A DNA stretch of 64,000 nt, taken from Bacillus chungangensis. GTDB taxonomy: Bacteria; Bacillota; Bacilli; Bacillales; Bacillaceae_C. The notes beneath the pieces are model-generated. The model ran no database searches, was not told where the DNA came from, and saw nothing but the letters and a program-made list of their open reading frames with translations. Where the stretch lies: positions 62,001-126,000 of the forward strand of contig NZ_JAUSTT010000010.1 of the NCBI RefSeq assembly GCF_030812995.1, given 5' to 3'. The translations under genes were made by a program, and so were the position numbers. Positions within the stretch are counted from its first letter, which is position 1; each line of letters begins with the position of its first letter. Shown here one piece after another: positions 51,981-61,876 of the stretch.

Positions 51981-52364
51981 TTAAATAACCGTTGCTTCTG
52001 GCTCTAAAGCAATCATCTTTTTCACACGATTGTTTTGATCCATGAGTGCAATCTTTGGTTGATGTGCTTTAGCCTTTTCTGCTTCGACTAATGCATAAGA
52101 GATGATAATAACAATATCTCCCACCTGTACTAATCTAGCAGCTGCACCATTTAAACAAACAACACCACTGCCTCGTTCGCCAGGTATGATATATGTCTCA
52201 AAACGGGTACCATTGTTATTATTGACAACTTGTACTTTTTCGTTAGCTGCCATATCCACCGCATCTAATATATCTTCATCAATCGTGATGCTGCCAACAT
52301 AATGCAAGTTCGCTTCTGTTACTGTTGCGCAATGGATTTTGCCATTCATCATCGTTCGAAACAT
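51981..52364 (-). CDS. panD: Aspartate 1-decarboxylase proenzyme
   Basis: A 127-residue pyruvoyl enzyme that makes beta-alanine from aspartate for pantothenate. Self-cleavage occurs between Gly24 and Ser25 in Y-V-G-S-I-T-I-D; Ser25 becomes the pyruvoyl group. [10 protein letters not shown] and C-L-N-G-A-A-A-R form the rest of the active site. It is third in the panB-panC-panD order, 92 bp after panC. Confidence 0.96.
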   Translation of the reverse strand: MFRTMMNGKIHCATVTEANLHYVGSITIDEDILDAVDMAANEKVQVVNNNNGTRFETYIIPGERGSGVVCLNGAAARLVQVGDIVIIISYALVEAEKAKAHQPKIALMDQNNRVKKMIALEPEATVI

Positions 52365-52456
52365 GTATGTCTCTCCTTTTTGACCAATTTCTCTCTCTTC
52401 ATAGTATTTGAAAGGTTGTATTATCTTTATTTACAGCAGCAGTTAATTCAGCCTGC

Positions 52457-53305
52457 TTATGGAATCTCCAAAATCAAGTTATCGATTAATCGCGCTTTCT
52501 TGAACCTGACAGCAATTGCAATCAATATCATTCCGTGAAGAGAAGCCGCTTCTTTCAATGTTGGGTATTGGTAAATTTCAACATATTCAACTTGTGCATT
52601 TGTATGCTTGTTCAAACAATTTTTAACAAGATGGATAATTTGTGCAGGCTTCCTTTCACCTTCTAAGATTGCCTTTTCGGCCTGCTTTAAGCTCTTGTAA
52701 AGTACTGCAGCTTCTTTTCTTTCTGTGTCCGTTAAATATACATTACGTGAGCTCTTCGCCAATCCATCTGCTTCACGGACTGTTTCGACACCTACTAATT
52801 TGATTGGAAAATCTAAATCTTGTATTAATCCATCCACTACAGCCAATTGTTGAGCATCTTTACGTCCAAAGTAGGCGCGATCAGGCATAATGATATGAAA
52901 AAGCTTTGTTAAGACTGTAGCAACACCGTCAAAATGTCCAGGACGGTTATTACCACAAAGAACATTTACACGTTGCTCAACTGAAAGCTTAATAGATAAC
53001 GGATAGGGATACATTTCCTCAACAGATGGAACAAAAAGATAATCTACTTCTGCATCGGCTGCAAGCTGTTCATCTCTTTTTTGATTTCGAGGATAGGCAT
53101 CAAAATCTTCTTTCGGCCCAAATTGTAAAGGATTGACAAAAATACTCATGACAACAATGTCATTTTCTTGACAAGCATGCTTAACGAGAGCAAGATGTCC
53201 TTCATGAAGGTAACCCATTGTTGGTACAAAGCCAATTGTTTTTTGCTGTTTTTTTTCAATTTTTAATAACTGTTGTAATTCCGCCTTTGTTGTTACTACT
53301 CGCAT
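52457..53305 (-). CDS. panC: Pantothenate synthetase
   Basis: A 282-residue ATP-dependent ligase joining pantoate and beta-alanine. The class I nucleotidyl-transferase signature H-E-G-H is in T-M-G-Y-L-H-E-G-H, and the KMSKS-like segment is K-S-S-R-N-V-Y-L. F-G-R-K-D-A-Q-Q is also present. It starts 2 bp after panB ends, so it is translationally coupled. Confidence 0.96.
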   Translation of the reverse strand: MRVVTTKAELQQLLKIEKKQQKTIGFVPTMGYLHEGHLALVKHACQENDIVVMSIFVNPLQFGPKEDFDAYPRNQKRDEQLAADAEVDYLFVPSVEEMYPYPLSIKLSVEQRVNVLCGNNRPGHFDGVATVLTKLFHIIMPDRAYFGRKDAQQLAVVDGLIQDLDFPIKLVGVETVREADGLAKSSRNVYLTDTERKEAAVLYKSLKQAEKAILEGERKPAQIIHLVKNCLNKHTNAQVEYVEIYQYPTLKEAASLHGMILIAIAVRFKKARLIDNLILEIP

Positions 53306-53307
53306 TT

Positions 53308-54141
53308 TTATACTCCTCCATAAAGAGCTTGCAGCTCCTCCGTTTTCATCGTAAACGTGTGCTGCTGCTGTGGAAATTCACCATTTTTTACATCCTGGAC
53401 ATACTGGGAAATTCCTTTCTTTATCTCATCGTTTACTTGAGCATATTGCTTTACAAACTTTGGTACTCTCTCTACTCCATAGGAAACTACGTCATGAAAA
53501 ACAAGTACCTGACCGTCAGTACCTGCACCAGCACCGATTCCAATCGTTGGAATCTTTACTATTTTGCGAACTTGTTCTGCAAGCTGCCATGGGACGCATT
53601 CCAGTACTAAAGCAAATGCGCCTGCTTCTTGGCACTGTAAAGCATCATCTATAAGTGCTTGTGCTGCAGCCGTAGTTTTTCCTTGTACTTTATAGCCGCC
53701 AAGTACACCGACCGATTGTGGTGTTAATCCTAAGTGTCCAACTACAGGGACCCCAGCCGTCGTCAATGCTTTGATCATCTTATTTACTTCACCGCCGCCT
53801 TCTACTTTTACAGCATGAGCGCCGCCTATTTGCATCAGCTTAACAGCTGCTTCCAATGTTTGTTCTCTACTTAGATGATACGTCATAAATGGCATATCAG
53901 TAACAATGAATGTGTCTTTTGCGCCCCTTTTAACGGCTTTAGTATGGTGGATCATGTCATCAATCGTCACTGGAATCGTTGATTCATAGCCGAGAACGAC
54001 CATGCCTAATGAATCGCCAACTAAAATCATGTCCACTCCTGCTTGCTCAGCTAATTTCGCTGTTGGATAATCGTAAGCTGTAAGCATCGCGATTTTTTCA
54101 CCAGCTGTTTTCATGTGTATAAAATCCGTTGTTTGCTTCAT
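53308..54141 (-). CDS. panB: Ketopantoate hydroxymethyltransferase
   Basis: A 277-residue TIM-barrel enzyme transferring a hydroxymethyl group from methylene-tetrahydrofolate to ketoisovalerate. Metal ligands are the Asp of L-V-G-D-S-L and the Asp of [14 protein letters not shown] and G-I-G-A-G-A-G-T-D are family signatures. First gene of panBCD. A terminator-like hairpin lies in its leader. Confidence 0.96.
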   Translation of the reverse strand: MKQTTDFIHMKTAGEKIAMLTAYDYPTAKLAEQAGVDMILVGDSLGMVVLGYESTIPVTIDDMIHHTKAVKRGAKDTFIVTDMPFMTYHLSREQTLEAAVKLMQIGGAHAVKVEGGGEVNKMIKALTTAGVPVVGHLGLTPQSVGVLGGYKVQGKTTAAAQALIDDALQCQEAGAFALVLECVPWQLAEQVRKIVKIPTIGIGAGAGTDGQVLVFHDVVSYGVERVPKFVKQYAQVNDEIKKGISQYVQDVKNGEFPQQQHTFTMKTEELQALYGGV

Positions 54142-54192
54142 TTTTTCTTTTCCCCTTTCTTCTTAGAGGAGACGAAACAAGTACTAAAAGCT

Positions 54193-54225
54193 AAAAAGAG
54201 CCCTTCTGAAAAGACAGAAGGACTC
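54193..54225 (-). terminator. Terminator-like hairpin 57 nt upstream of panB
   Basis: On the minus strand GAGTCCTTCTG pairs with CAGAAGGGCTC (one T-G pair, 6-nt loop), then TTTTT. It could end the birA transcript or act as an attenuator of panBCD. Confidence 0.6.
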
Positions 54226-54507
54226 CAAATAAGCTTTGGATTTAGCATTCGTTTAAATGATCGTTCAAAAAATTCGGAAAAAAATGTATTGCTCTGACGT
54301 ATTTTGCACCATTAGTGAGCTATTTTTAACCTTCATTTGAACACATTCATTTTAAGAGTTGTTTCGGTCCTCTGTCCTAGTCCTTATTTGGATCAAGGCA
54401 GATAATGCTTATTCATATGCTGTATTACAGGTGCAGCTCTTTCGATACCGCCCATCAAAAGTATATCAAAAATGCATTCACTTGCCTATCATTTTTTGTT
54501 TTATACT

Positions 54508-54795
54508 GTGAACTACTCACCACTTATCGACCTTACGGTCTGATTAAAGTAGGAGCTTCTTGGGAACTAGCTACTTTTGTTAGCTATCTATATTTACCTA
54601 GCTATAAGGGCAGTCCCTGCCCCTAGAGAAAATACCAACTACATGGCTAGTTTCAGCAAGTTCTTACTTGCATTCACATTCCTGTCATCAACCTTCCATA
54701 GTATATAGGTTGATGATAGAACAATATTTTGGCTTACACACGAAAATTCATCTCCCACTTTCATTGGGCTATGCCCTTCAATTTAGAAGTGGGAG
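54508..54795 (+). mobile_element. Orphan IS200/IS605 TnpB-type right end / guide-RNA scaffold
   Basis: GTGAACTACTCACCACTT (54508-54525), the hairpin GACcttacGGTC, AAGTAGGAG and CTTCTTGGGAAC, then a terminal hairpin CTCCCACTT (54752-54760) with AAGTGGGAG (54787-54795). This order resembles, from memory, the 3' end of Bacillales tnpB elements that encodes the guide RNA. No tnpB or tnpA reading frame is found upstream, so this is a solo remnant or a stand-alone RNA. Confidence 0.55.
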
Positions 54796-54880
54796 AATTC
54801 TTTTCGGAAATCCAGTTAAAACAAATGTTTGAATTTCAACGAGATGATGTTAAATGCAATATGGCAAAAAGATAACAAAA

Positions 54881-55861
54881 TCACTGAACTTCTATATCTG
54901 CTGAATAAATTTCGTGAATCTTTCCATCTTCATCCTCAAGCTTTAAGATGCCATCCTCAGAAATCCCTCTGGCAATTCCACTAATACTGCCAGCAATCGT
55001 ATGCGCGATAATTTTCTTCCCTATAGATACTTCAAAGTTTTCCCATAGTAATTTTAAAGGGGCAAATCCTTTTTCTATATAAAGCTGATAGTATGCTTCT
55101 AATCTTTCAAGGATTGCTTGAACAATTTGCGCCCGTAATTGCTTTTTGCCAGTAGCAATTGCAAGAGAAGTTGCTGTTGAACGAAGGTTTTTAGGAAAAT
55201 CTTCTACTGTATGATTTACATTTATTCCTATGCCAATAATAATCGCATTAATTTTATCTGATTCTGCTTGCAGTTCAGTCAGGATGCCAGTTACTTTCTT
55301 GCCATTCAACAAAATATCGTTCGGCCATTTAATTTCTGGCTTTACATAACATGTATCAGCTATTGCCTGGGCAACAGCTGCAGCCGTAATTAATGTAAAT
55401 TGGGGCGCTTTAAAAGGTGGTAGATTAGGCCGTAGAATCACACTCATCCAAATGCCTGATGCTTTAGGAGAATGCCATTGCCTCATCAATCTTCCTCTTC
55501 CATGATTCTGTTCTTCAGCAATAACAATTGTCCCTTCTGGAAAGCCATCCTGGGCAAGCTGATGTGCTACCTTTTGTGTTGAATCAACTGTTTCAACATA
55601 ATGAATCACTTTCCCAAGTACATTTGTATGTAAGCCAAGCTGGATTTCATTTTCAGTTACTTTATCAGTAATTTTATTGATGCGATAGCCTTTTTTTCGA
55701 ATGGCTTCAATTTCAAATCCTTCCTTGCGAAGCTCCTCCATATGCTTCCATACAGCTGTTCGTGAACACTGAAGTATATCTGCTAACGCTTGTCCTGATA
55801 AAAATTCGCCTTCAGCGGCGGTGAATGCTTCTAACAGTCTTTTTCTAATTGGAGATTGCAT
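54881..55861 (-). CDS. birA: Biotin-protein ligase and biotin operon repressor BirA
   Basis: A 326-residue bifunctional protein. The N-terminal winged helix (about 1-60, S-G-Q-A-L-A-D-I-L-Q-C-S-R-T-A-V-W-K-H) binds operator DNA. The central ligase has the biotinyl-AMP loop G-R-G-R-L-M-R-Q-W and K-W-P-N-D-I-L. A C-terminal SH3-like domain follows. It biotinylates carboxylases and represses biotin genes. AAAGGAGTGG precedes ATG 55861; the coding start overlaps the end of cca by 31 bp. Confidence 0.93.
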   Translation of the reverse strand: MQSPIRKRLLEAFTAAEGEFLSGQALADILQCSRTAVWKHMEELRKEGFEIEAIRKKGYRINKITDKVTENEIQLGLHTNVLGKVIHYVETVDSTQKVAHQLAQDGFPEGTIVIAEEQNHGRGRLMRQWHSPKASGIWMSVILRPNLPPFKAPQFTLITAAAVAQAIADTCYVKPEIKWPNDILLNGKKVTGILTELQAESDKINAIIIGIGINVNHTVEDFPKNLRSTATSLAIATGKKQLRAQIVQAILERLEAYYQLYIEKGFAPLKLLWENFEVSIGKKIIAHTIAGSISGIARGISEDGILKLEDEDGKIHEIYSADIEVQ

Positions 55862-57039
55862 GTCTGCACCCACTCCTTTATCGAATCTTTATTATTTTCT
55901 AATTGTTTGTGAAGGACAGCGATTTCGATGTGCTGAAGCATGGATTTTAGCCAAGGCCCTCCGCTTTTACCAAGCCATTTCATTACATCATTTCCTGTCA
56001 CGGCGAGCTCGTTTCGATCTGTAATGACCATATCCTTAAAGCTTGCTTTCATGTTATTAGCTGTCTGATCAACTGAATTTCCACTTAAAGTTTGATAAAC
56101 AATTTCTACATCAATAGCAGTTTCTTCCTTAGCATAATAGAGACTTGTCAGCGACCAATTTTGCTGCATTCTTTCCTGCAATAATAGCAAAGCACGCACA
56201 AGATATTTCACTTTCTTCCCTGGAAGCTTCCATTTCCATAAAAAATCTTGTGCATTTTTTAGTTCTAGCAAGTACAGGAGCAAAAGCCACATCTGTATTT
56301 CATTAAGGGGAGCAAGATTGAGCTGGTAACATTTTTTTATAGCTTCTTCCTTCGTTATCAAGTCAGGAAGCTGCTGATAAAGTTTGGTCTGAATGAGTAA
56401 TTCAAACGCCGTTTTTTTATAGACGCCTGCCAGCAACTTGGAAAATTCCATCCCGATTCGTTCAACAGCAATATGCTGTAATAATGGTGCGAAGTGAGTT
56501 AACGCTGTTTTCGTTTCTTCATGGAGTTGAAATCCTAGCTGACTGACAAAACGAATAGCCCGCATCATTCTAAGTGCATCTTCTTGAAATCGCTCTTCGG
56601 GGGCGCCGACTGTTTGGATCAGCTTTTGTTGAATTGCCTTATATCCATTGAATGGATCAATAAGTGTTCCCGTCTTTGTCATAGCAATAGCATTCATCGT
56701 GAAATCGCGGCGTTGTAAATCCTCGTGTAAAGACCGTACAAAAGTAACTGATGTAGGCCGACGGTAATCTTGGTAAGACGATTCTGTTCGAAACGTTGTT
56801 GCCTCGTAGCTTTCACCGTCATAGAGAATAAGAATGGTTCCATGTTCAACACCAACATCTACTGTTTTGGAAAAGATTGCTTTCAATTCACTTGGAAGTG
56901 CAGATGTTGCTATATCAACATCTGCAATTGGGCGATTCAATACATAATCTCGAATCGCACCGCCAACAAAATATGCTTCAAATCCAGCATTTTCTATACG
57001 TTCTATAACTGGTATTGCTTTCTTAAATGGTGCTATCAT
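55831..57039 (-). CDS. cca: CCA-adding tRNA nucleotidyltransferase
   Basis: A 402-residue class II nucleotidyltransferase adding CCA to tRNA 3' ends. The catalytic head has G-G-A-I-R-D and the metal pair D-V-D (A-D-V-D-I-A-T), then R-R-D-F-T-M-N-A and E-D-A-L-R-M-M-R-A-I-R-F of the nucleotide-selection region. Alpha-helical body and tail follow. Lies between bshA and birA as in B. subtilis, with a short gap to bshA. Confidence 0.95.
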   Translation of the reverse strand: MIAPFKKAIPVIERIENAGFEAYFVGGAIRDYVLNRPIADVDIATSALPSELKAIFSKTVDVGVEHGTILILYDGESYEATTFRTESSYQDYRRPTSVTFVRSLHEDLQRRDFTMNAIAMTKTGTLIDPFNGYKAIQQKLIQTVGAPEERFQEDALRMMRAIRFVSQLGFQLHEETKTALTHFAPLLQHIAVERIGMEFSKLLAGVYKKTAFELLIQTKLYQQLPDLITKEEAIKKCYQLNLAPLNEIQMWLLLLYLLELKNAQDFLWKWKLPGKKVKYLVRALLLLQERMQQNWSLTSLYYAKEETAIDVEIVYQTLSGNSVDQTANNMKASFKDMVITDRNELAVTGNDVMKWLGKSGGPWLKSMLQHIEIAVLHKQLENNKDSIKEWVQTCNLQLEKDC

Positions 57040-57057
57040 AAAGAAACGTCCTTTACA

Positions 57058-58185
57058 TTAATCTTGCATCACATTATAATAAATGCTTTCGTATTTTCCA
57101 ACGATTTTTTCGCCGCGAAACCGTTCTTGTACAGTGGCAATTGCGTTTTTAGAAATGGTTTGAAATAAGGTGGGCTGTTGAAATAGGATAAGCGCTTTTG
57201 CTGCCACTTGCACTACATCACCTAAAGGACAAAGAAAGCCATTATAGCCATCCTCGATCACTTCAGGTATGCCTCCTACCGTTGTACCAATGCAAGGAAC
57301 CCCGCATGCCATCGCTTCTAAAGCAGCGAGGCCAAAGCTTTCCTTTTCAGATAAAAGCAGCATTAAATCACTAATAGAATATAACGCTTCAAGATTATCT
57401 TGCTTTCCTAAAAAGAGTACTTTGTCTTGAAGTCCCAGCTTCTTTACTAGTTGGCAAACAATAGTCATCTCAGGCCCATCCCCTACAAGTAAAAGCCTTG
57501 CGGACAACTGTTCGGCAATTAGTGAAAACGCACGCACAACATCTGGTACTCTTTTGACAGAACGGAAATTAGACACATGAATAATAACCTTCTCGTCGTC
57601 TCCAATTTCATATTCCGATTTTAAACGCTGAACATGACGCCGATGATAGACACGTTCATCAACAAAATTATAGACTGTTTCTATGTTTTTATTTGGTGCA
57701 ATAAGTGCATGTGTTTGATTAATTAGTGCATTAGACACTGCAGTCACTGCATCAGAATGTTCTATCCCAAAACGGATTGCATTTGTTAACGTTGGATCAT
57801 ATCCTAATACTGTAATATCTGTACCGTGGAGAGTTGTAATTATTTTCACCTTCTCTCCCGCCATTTGCTTGCCAAGGATTGCACAAATAGCATGCGGCAT
57901 TGCATAATGGGCATGAAGAATATGTAAATTTTCTCTCTTAATTACCTCTGCAATTTTGCTTGCTAACGCAATATCATAAGGAGCATATTGAAAAACGGAG
58001 TATTGGTTCACTTCCACTTGATGATAAAAAATATTATGATACATCTTATTTAGTCGAAACGGCATACTGGATGTAATAAAATGAATATCGTGGCCGCGTT
58101 CTGCAAGCATTTTTCCTAGTTCAGTGGCAACAACCCCAGATCCCCCAACGGTAGGATAACATATAATCCCAATTCTTAATTTCAT
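57058..58185 (-). CDS. bshA: Bacillithiol glycosyltransferase BshA
   Basis: A 375-residue GT4 family enzyme that joins N-acetylglucosamine to L-malate, the first step of bacillithiol synthesis. Signature parts: N-terminal Gly-rich [27 protein letters not shown], and the C-terminal nucleotide-sugar motif [15 protein letters not shown]. It overlaps bshB1 by 4 bp, the next enzyme of the pathway. Confidence 0.95.
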   Translation of the reverse strand: MKLRIGIICYPTVGGSGVVATELGKMLAERGHDIHFITSSMPFRLNKMYHNIFYHQVEVNQYSVFQYAPYDIALASKIAEVIKRENLHILHAHYAMPHAICAILGKQMAGEKVKIITTLHGTDITVLGYDPTLTNAIRFGIEHSDAVTAVSNALINQTHALIAPNKNIETVYNFVDERVYHRRHVQRLKSEYEIGDDEKVIIHVSNFRSVKRVPDVVRAFSLIAEQLSARLLLVGDGPEMTIVCQLVKKLGLQDKVLFLGKQDNLEALYSISDLMLLLSEKESFGLAALEAMACGVPCIGTTVGGIPEVIEDGYNGFLCPLGDVVQVAAKALILFQQPTLFQTISKNAIATVQERFRGEKIVGKYESIYYNVMQD

Positions 58186-58889
58186 GTTGACTCTCCTATG
58201 AGATTACGCAGCAACAGTGGTTTCTTCGTCTTAAAGCCTTCTGCATACCGCACTCCTACTTCTTTCCCAAATAAACGTTCACGAGCGGAAACCGCTTCAA
58301 TATAACCATCGGTTAATGGTGTCGTAACACCGTGTTCTCCGATTGTAAATTGGCTTTCATAAGCATGTAAACCGGCAATTTTTTTCTCCATATATGCAGT
58401 AATATCGATGACAAAGTCTGGCTGATGAAAGCCGTTAATCATATAATAAAATAAACGCTCGGGCTTAAAAGCATCAAGTGCGCCCTCTGTCTGATAATGA
58501 CGAATTCCAGCGTTGAAAAACGCTTCCTCGACTAATCTGCTGCAATTCCCATGATCAGGATGCCGATCAAGATGGTAAGGTGCAAATACGATTTGAGGCT
58601 GATATGTTCGAATAACAGCCGTCACTTCTTTTATAAAAGATTCTTGTAAATATAAACCGCGGTCAGGAATTGATAAAGAAATTCGTTCTTTAACACCAAG
58701 TATTGCGGCCGCTTTTTTTGCTTCTTTTTTCCTTTGTTGAACGGTGCCATTAGAAGATAATTCTGCTTCTGTTAGGTCGCAAATGATGACAGTCGCACCT
58801 TCATCTGTCCATTTCGAAATAGAGCCGCCCATTCCGATTTCAACATCATCTGCATGAGCGCCAATTGCAAGTATTCTTGCTGACTTCAC
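58182..58889 (-). CDS. bshB1: N-acetyl-alpha-D-glucosaminyl L-malate deacetylase BshB1
   Basis: A 235-residue LmbE-type zinc deacetylase, second step of bacillithiol synthesis. Zinc ligands His and Asp are in G-A-H-A-D-D (the usual AHPDD, here with Ala in place of Pro), with a third His in D-R-H-P-D-H-G. I chose GTG 58889, just after the mgsA stop and spaced correctly from AAAGGATGG; ATG 58898 has no room for a ribosome site. Size matches B. subtilis. Confidence 0.9.
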   Translation of the reverse strand: MKSARILAIGAHADDVEIGMGGSISKWTDEGATVIICDLTEAELSSNGTVQQRKKEAKKAAAILGVKERISLSIPDRGLYLQESFIKEVTAVIRTYQPQIVFAPYHLDRHPDHGNCSRLVEEAFFNAGIRHYQTEGALDAFKPERLFYYMINGFHQPDFVIDITAYMEKKIAGLHAYESQFTIGEHGVTTPLTDGYIEAVSARERLFGKEVGVRYAEGFKTKKPLLLRNLIGEST

Positions 58890-58890
58890 T

Positions 58891-59301
58891 TTATCCATCC
58901 TTTCTTTGCTGCAGTGTTCTCCAATCAATATCGCCCCGCTCCATGCCCCTTACTAGCACTTCAGCTGTTCCCATATTTGTCGCTAATGGCACTGAATACA
59001 CATCGCAAAGACGAAGGAGCGCCGACACATCTGGCTCATGAGGCTGTGCTGTTAAAGGATCACGGAAAAAGAGCACAAGATCAATAGCATTTTTTGCAAT
59101 CAATGCACCGATTTCTTGGTCGCCTCCAAGCGGCCCAGATTGAAAGCGATGGACAGGCAAACCTGTTGCCTCCTGAATCAAGGAGCCAGTTGTTCCTGTA
59201 GCATAGAGAGAATGAGCTTGAAAAATATGCTGATAAGCAAGTACGAAACGAATGATATCATCCTTCTTTTTATCATGGGCAATCAATGCAATATTCATCA
59301 A
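58891..59301 (-). CDS. mgsA: Methylglyoxal synthase
   Basis: A 136-residue enzyme converting dihydroxyacetone phosphate to methylglyoxal. Active-site parts: A-H-D-K-K near the start, T-G-T-T-G, G-P-L-G-G-D-Q, and [12 protein letters not shown] with the catalytic Asp. Methylglyoxal is toxic and bacillithiol helps remove it, so linkage to bshB1/bshA is functionally sensible. Confidence 0.95.
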   Translation of the reverse strand: MMNIALIAHDKKKDDIIRFVLAYQHIFQAHSLYATGTTGSLIQEATGLPVHRFQSGPLGGDQEIGALIAKNAIDLVLFFRDPLTAQPHEPDVSALLRLCDVYSVPLATNMGTAEVLVRGMERGDIDWRTLQQRKDG

Positions 59302-59316
59302 TCTTTATCCTCCCTG

Positions 59317-60117
59317 TTAATCTAAAATATTTTCTAATCCATAGACAAGCGTATCAAGATGTAAAACTGTCTCAATGGAGATTTTCACTCCAGACATGAA
59401 TGATGCTCGGTTAAAGGAATCGTGGCGAATTGTCAGCGTTTGGCCTGGCAAGCCAAATAATACTTTCTGATGCGCAACAAGTCCTGGCAGCCGAACACTA
59501 TGAATATGCATGCCATTGTAGTCGGCTCCTCGAGCTCCCGCTAGTGTTTCTTCTTCATCAGGATGGCCCTGCTGTTTTTGTTCCCGAACTGCGGCAATCA
59601 TTTCTGCTGTCTTAACTGCCGTTCCAGAAGGAGCATCTAACTTTTGATCATGGTGCATTTCGATAATTTCGACATCTGAAAAATATTTTGCTGCCATTTG
59701 GGCAAATTTCATCATTAATACTGCCCCGATTGCAAAGTTAGGCGCAATAATACAGCCGATTTTTTTCTCATTTGCCAGGTGCTTTAATTCTGCCAACTGT
59801 TCCATCGTAAAGCCTGTTGTTCCAACGACAGGCCGCACCCCATTTTCCAGCGCCATTTTTGTATGAAAATAGCCGACAGCCGGAGTTGTCAAGTCGACAA
59901 AAACATCTGCTTGACTATTATGTATACATGATAAAGCATCTGTGTAAATAGGAACATCAATATGTGAGAAGCCTTCAATATCAGATAAACTTTTTCCATC
60001 ATATTTAATGTCCAATACACTGACTAATTCAAAGTTTTCCGTCTCATGAACAAGCTTTACTGCTTCTCTTCCCATTCTGCCTCGAGCTCCTGCGATTATT
60101 ACTTTAATTTTTTTCAT
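59317..60117 (-). CDS. dapB: 4-hydroxy-tetrahydrodipicolinate reductase
   Basis: A 266-residue NAD(P)H reductase of lysine/diaminopimelate synthesis. The nucleotide-binding N-terminus is G-A-R-G-R-M-G. V-G-T-T-G-F and the catalytic [15 protein letters not shown] follow. Products feed the cell wall and spore dipicolinate. It overlaps ypjD upstream by 14 bp and lies 15 bp before mgsA, a tight operon. Confidence 0.96.
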   Translation of the reverse strand: MKKIKVIIAGARGRMGREAVKLVHETENFELVSVLDIKYDGKSLSDIEGFSHIDVPIYTDALSCIHNSQADVFVDLTTPAVGYFHTKMALENGVRPVVGTTGFTMEQLAELKHLANEKKIGCIIAPNFAIGAVLMMKFAQMAAKYFSDVEIIEMHHDQKLDAPSGTAVKTAEMIAAVREQKQQGHPDEEETLAGARGADYNGMHIHSVRLPGLVAHQKVLFGLPGQTLTIRHDSFNRASFMSGVKISIETVLHLDTLVYGLENILD

Positions 60118-60457
60118 GGTGAGTCTCTCCTTCTTTCTTTGTCCAGCGATCTTTATCTCTAGTCTGAAATTTCTGCATCACCTGCTGGTGGGCATCAGCT
60201 AAGTCAATTTGCAGTGAATTGGCCATACAAATGAGGACAAAAAGGAGATCGCCTAGCTCTTCCTTGATAGTGCCGTCTGCCTCTGTTTTCTTTTTTGGTT
60301 TTTCTCCGTAATAATGGTTCACTTCTCTTGCAAGCTCTCCTAACTCTTCTGTTAAACGAGCAGTCATTGCTAGTGGACTAAAATAACCTTCTTTAAATTG
60401 GCTAATATATGCATCCACTTCTTGCTGCATTTGCTGAATCGTTTTTTGTGATCCCAT
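60104..60457 (-). CDS. ypjD: MazG-like nucleotide pyrophosphohydrolase YpjD
   Basis: A 117-residue all-helical MazG-fold protein. Metal-binding acids are in E-E-L-G-E-L-A-R-E and [10 protein letters not shown], the E-x2-E and E-x2-D pattern of the family. It probably hydrolyses nucleoside triphosphates to monophosphates as a house-cleaning enzyme. First gene of the ypjD-dapB-mgsA-bshB1-bshA-cca-birA run. Confidence 0.9.
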   Translation of the reverse strand: MGSQKTIQQMQQEVDAYISQFKEGYFSPLAMTARLTEELGELAREVNHYYGEKPKKKTEADGTIKEELGDLLFVLICMANSLQIDLADAHQQVMQKFQTRDKDRWTKKEGETHHEKN

Positions 60458-60744
60458 TGAAACATCCCTTCTTTCCTCTTCTTCATGTTAGCTAATTATA
60501 TTTTTATTTACAAATAATTTTATTTAAAAAAATCAAGCTTTTTGTCTAACCATCAAATTTCTTAACAAAATATTATCATAAGATGAAAGGATAGTGTTCA
60601 GGTAGCATTTGAATAAATGCATAAAACAATTAAAACCTCAACAGGGATGGCGTTATTTTCCAGTGTGAGAGCAGCCCTGCAAATTTCATGAAGATTGCGT
60701 GAAGCAATTAGTTTATATATAATGATTAAACTAAGCCTCGCATT

Positions 60745-60873
60745 GTATACGCTTTCTTTATCCTGCAGCCATCAGACATTTGACTTTCAGTTCAGTCATC
60801 CAATACTGGACTTCTTTGCTTCCTTTAAAACTTGAAGTCGGGGTTTAACTCGCTAGTTGATGTAGGTAATAAA
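60745..60873 (+). repeat. Right-half remnant of the dispersed repeat
   Basis: TTTCTTTATCCTGCAGCCATCAGACATTTGACTTTCAGTT, a C-/G-rich middle and GATGTAGGTAATAAA correspond to the right half of full copies, with many changes. The ATAAA edge directly abuts the ATG at 60874. Confidence 0.65.
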
Positions 60874-61767
60874 ATGAATGAGAGGAGGAAAAAAATAATC
60901 ATTAAATTAAAGGTAAAAAATATCCTCTTTATTTTAATAGGCGCAGCTATTTTTTCATTTGGAGTTGTCCATTTCAATATGCAAAATAATTTGGCAGAAG
61001 GTGGATTTACAGGGATTAACCTGCTTTTGTATTTTATTTTTCAAATAAATCCGGCCATTTCAAACATTGTACTTAATATCCCTGTATTTTTTGTCGGGTG
61101 GAAAATTTTAGGAACTAAGGCTTTTCTGTATACGATGATTGGAACGATAGCAGTATCGATTTTCTTATGGATTTTTCAAATTTATGAAATAGCAATCCCT
61201 TTAGAAAATGACCTTTTTCTTGCTGCTTTATTTGCGGGCATCTTTATTGGAATCGGGTTGGGCATTATTTTTCGCTATGGCGGTACTACAGGGGGAGTAG
61301 ATATTATCGCCCGTCTTATCCATCGTTATCGAGGCTGGAGTATGGGAAGAACGATGTTTCTTTTTGATGCATGTGTGATTCTTCTTTCATTGCTCACCTA
61401 CTTAGATTATCGCCAAGCTATGTACACACTTGTAGCTGTCTTTGTTGGGGCACGAGTGATTGACTTTATGCAGGAGGGTGCTTATGCAGCAAGAGGTGCA
61501 ATGATTATTTCTGAATATCACCAAGAAATTTCTGATAAAATTCTCGAAGAAATGAATAGGGGCATTACTGTCCTACATGGACATGGTTCATTTACTAAGC
61601 AACAGAAAGACGTGCTGTATTGTGTTGTCGGAAAAAATGAAATTGTTCGATTAAAAAACATCATTCATGCAATCGATCCTCATGCTTTTGTTTCTGTCAC
61701 CGTTGTCCATGATGTGCTTGGCGAGGGGTTTACATTAGATGAGGATAAGAAACCTTTACATGACTAA
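60874..61767 (+). CDS. ypjC: YitT/YpjC-family membrane protein
   Basis: About 297 residues: five or six membrane helices in the first 200 (DUF161/YitT repeats, G-G-T-T-G-G-V-D-I-I-A-R) and a soluble DUF2179 domain at the C-terminus. Function unknown. The start is odd: ATG 60874 abuts repeat debris, and the only good ribosome site, GAGAGGAGG, lies inside codons 3-5. A start at the ATA/ATC/ATT run just after it (60892-60900) would fit that site better. An in-frame TTG at 60832 lies in the repeat. Confidence 0.8.
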   Translation: MNERRKKIIIKLKVKNILFILIGAAIFSFGVVHFNMQNNLAEGGFTGINLLLYFIFQINPAISNIVLNIPVFFVGWKILGTKAFLYTMIGTIAVSIFLWIFQIYEIAIPLENDLFLAALFAGIFIGIGLGIIFRYGGTTGGVDIIARLIHRYRGWSMGRTMFLFDACVILLSLLTYLDYRQAMYTLVAVFVGARVIDFMQEGAYAARGAMIISEYHQEISDKILEEMNRGITVLHGHGSFTKQQKDVLYCVVGKNEIVRLKNIIHAIDPHAFVSVTVVHDVLGEGFTLDEDKKPLHD

Positions 61768-61876
61768 AAAGTAGTTGACTACAATGGACAACTACTTTTT
61801 TCTATATCGGCAAAATCATTCGAACTATATGTTTCAAGAGAGACTTTTTGCATATTTTTCATTCTCCATCTGTACA

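Noticed and set aside
54405-54626. 73-codon frame starting M-L-I-H-M-L-Y-Y
   Set aside because: It runs through the TnpB-type RNA scaffold, and its sequence does not match a TnpB C-terminus by eye.
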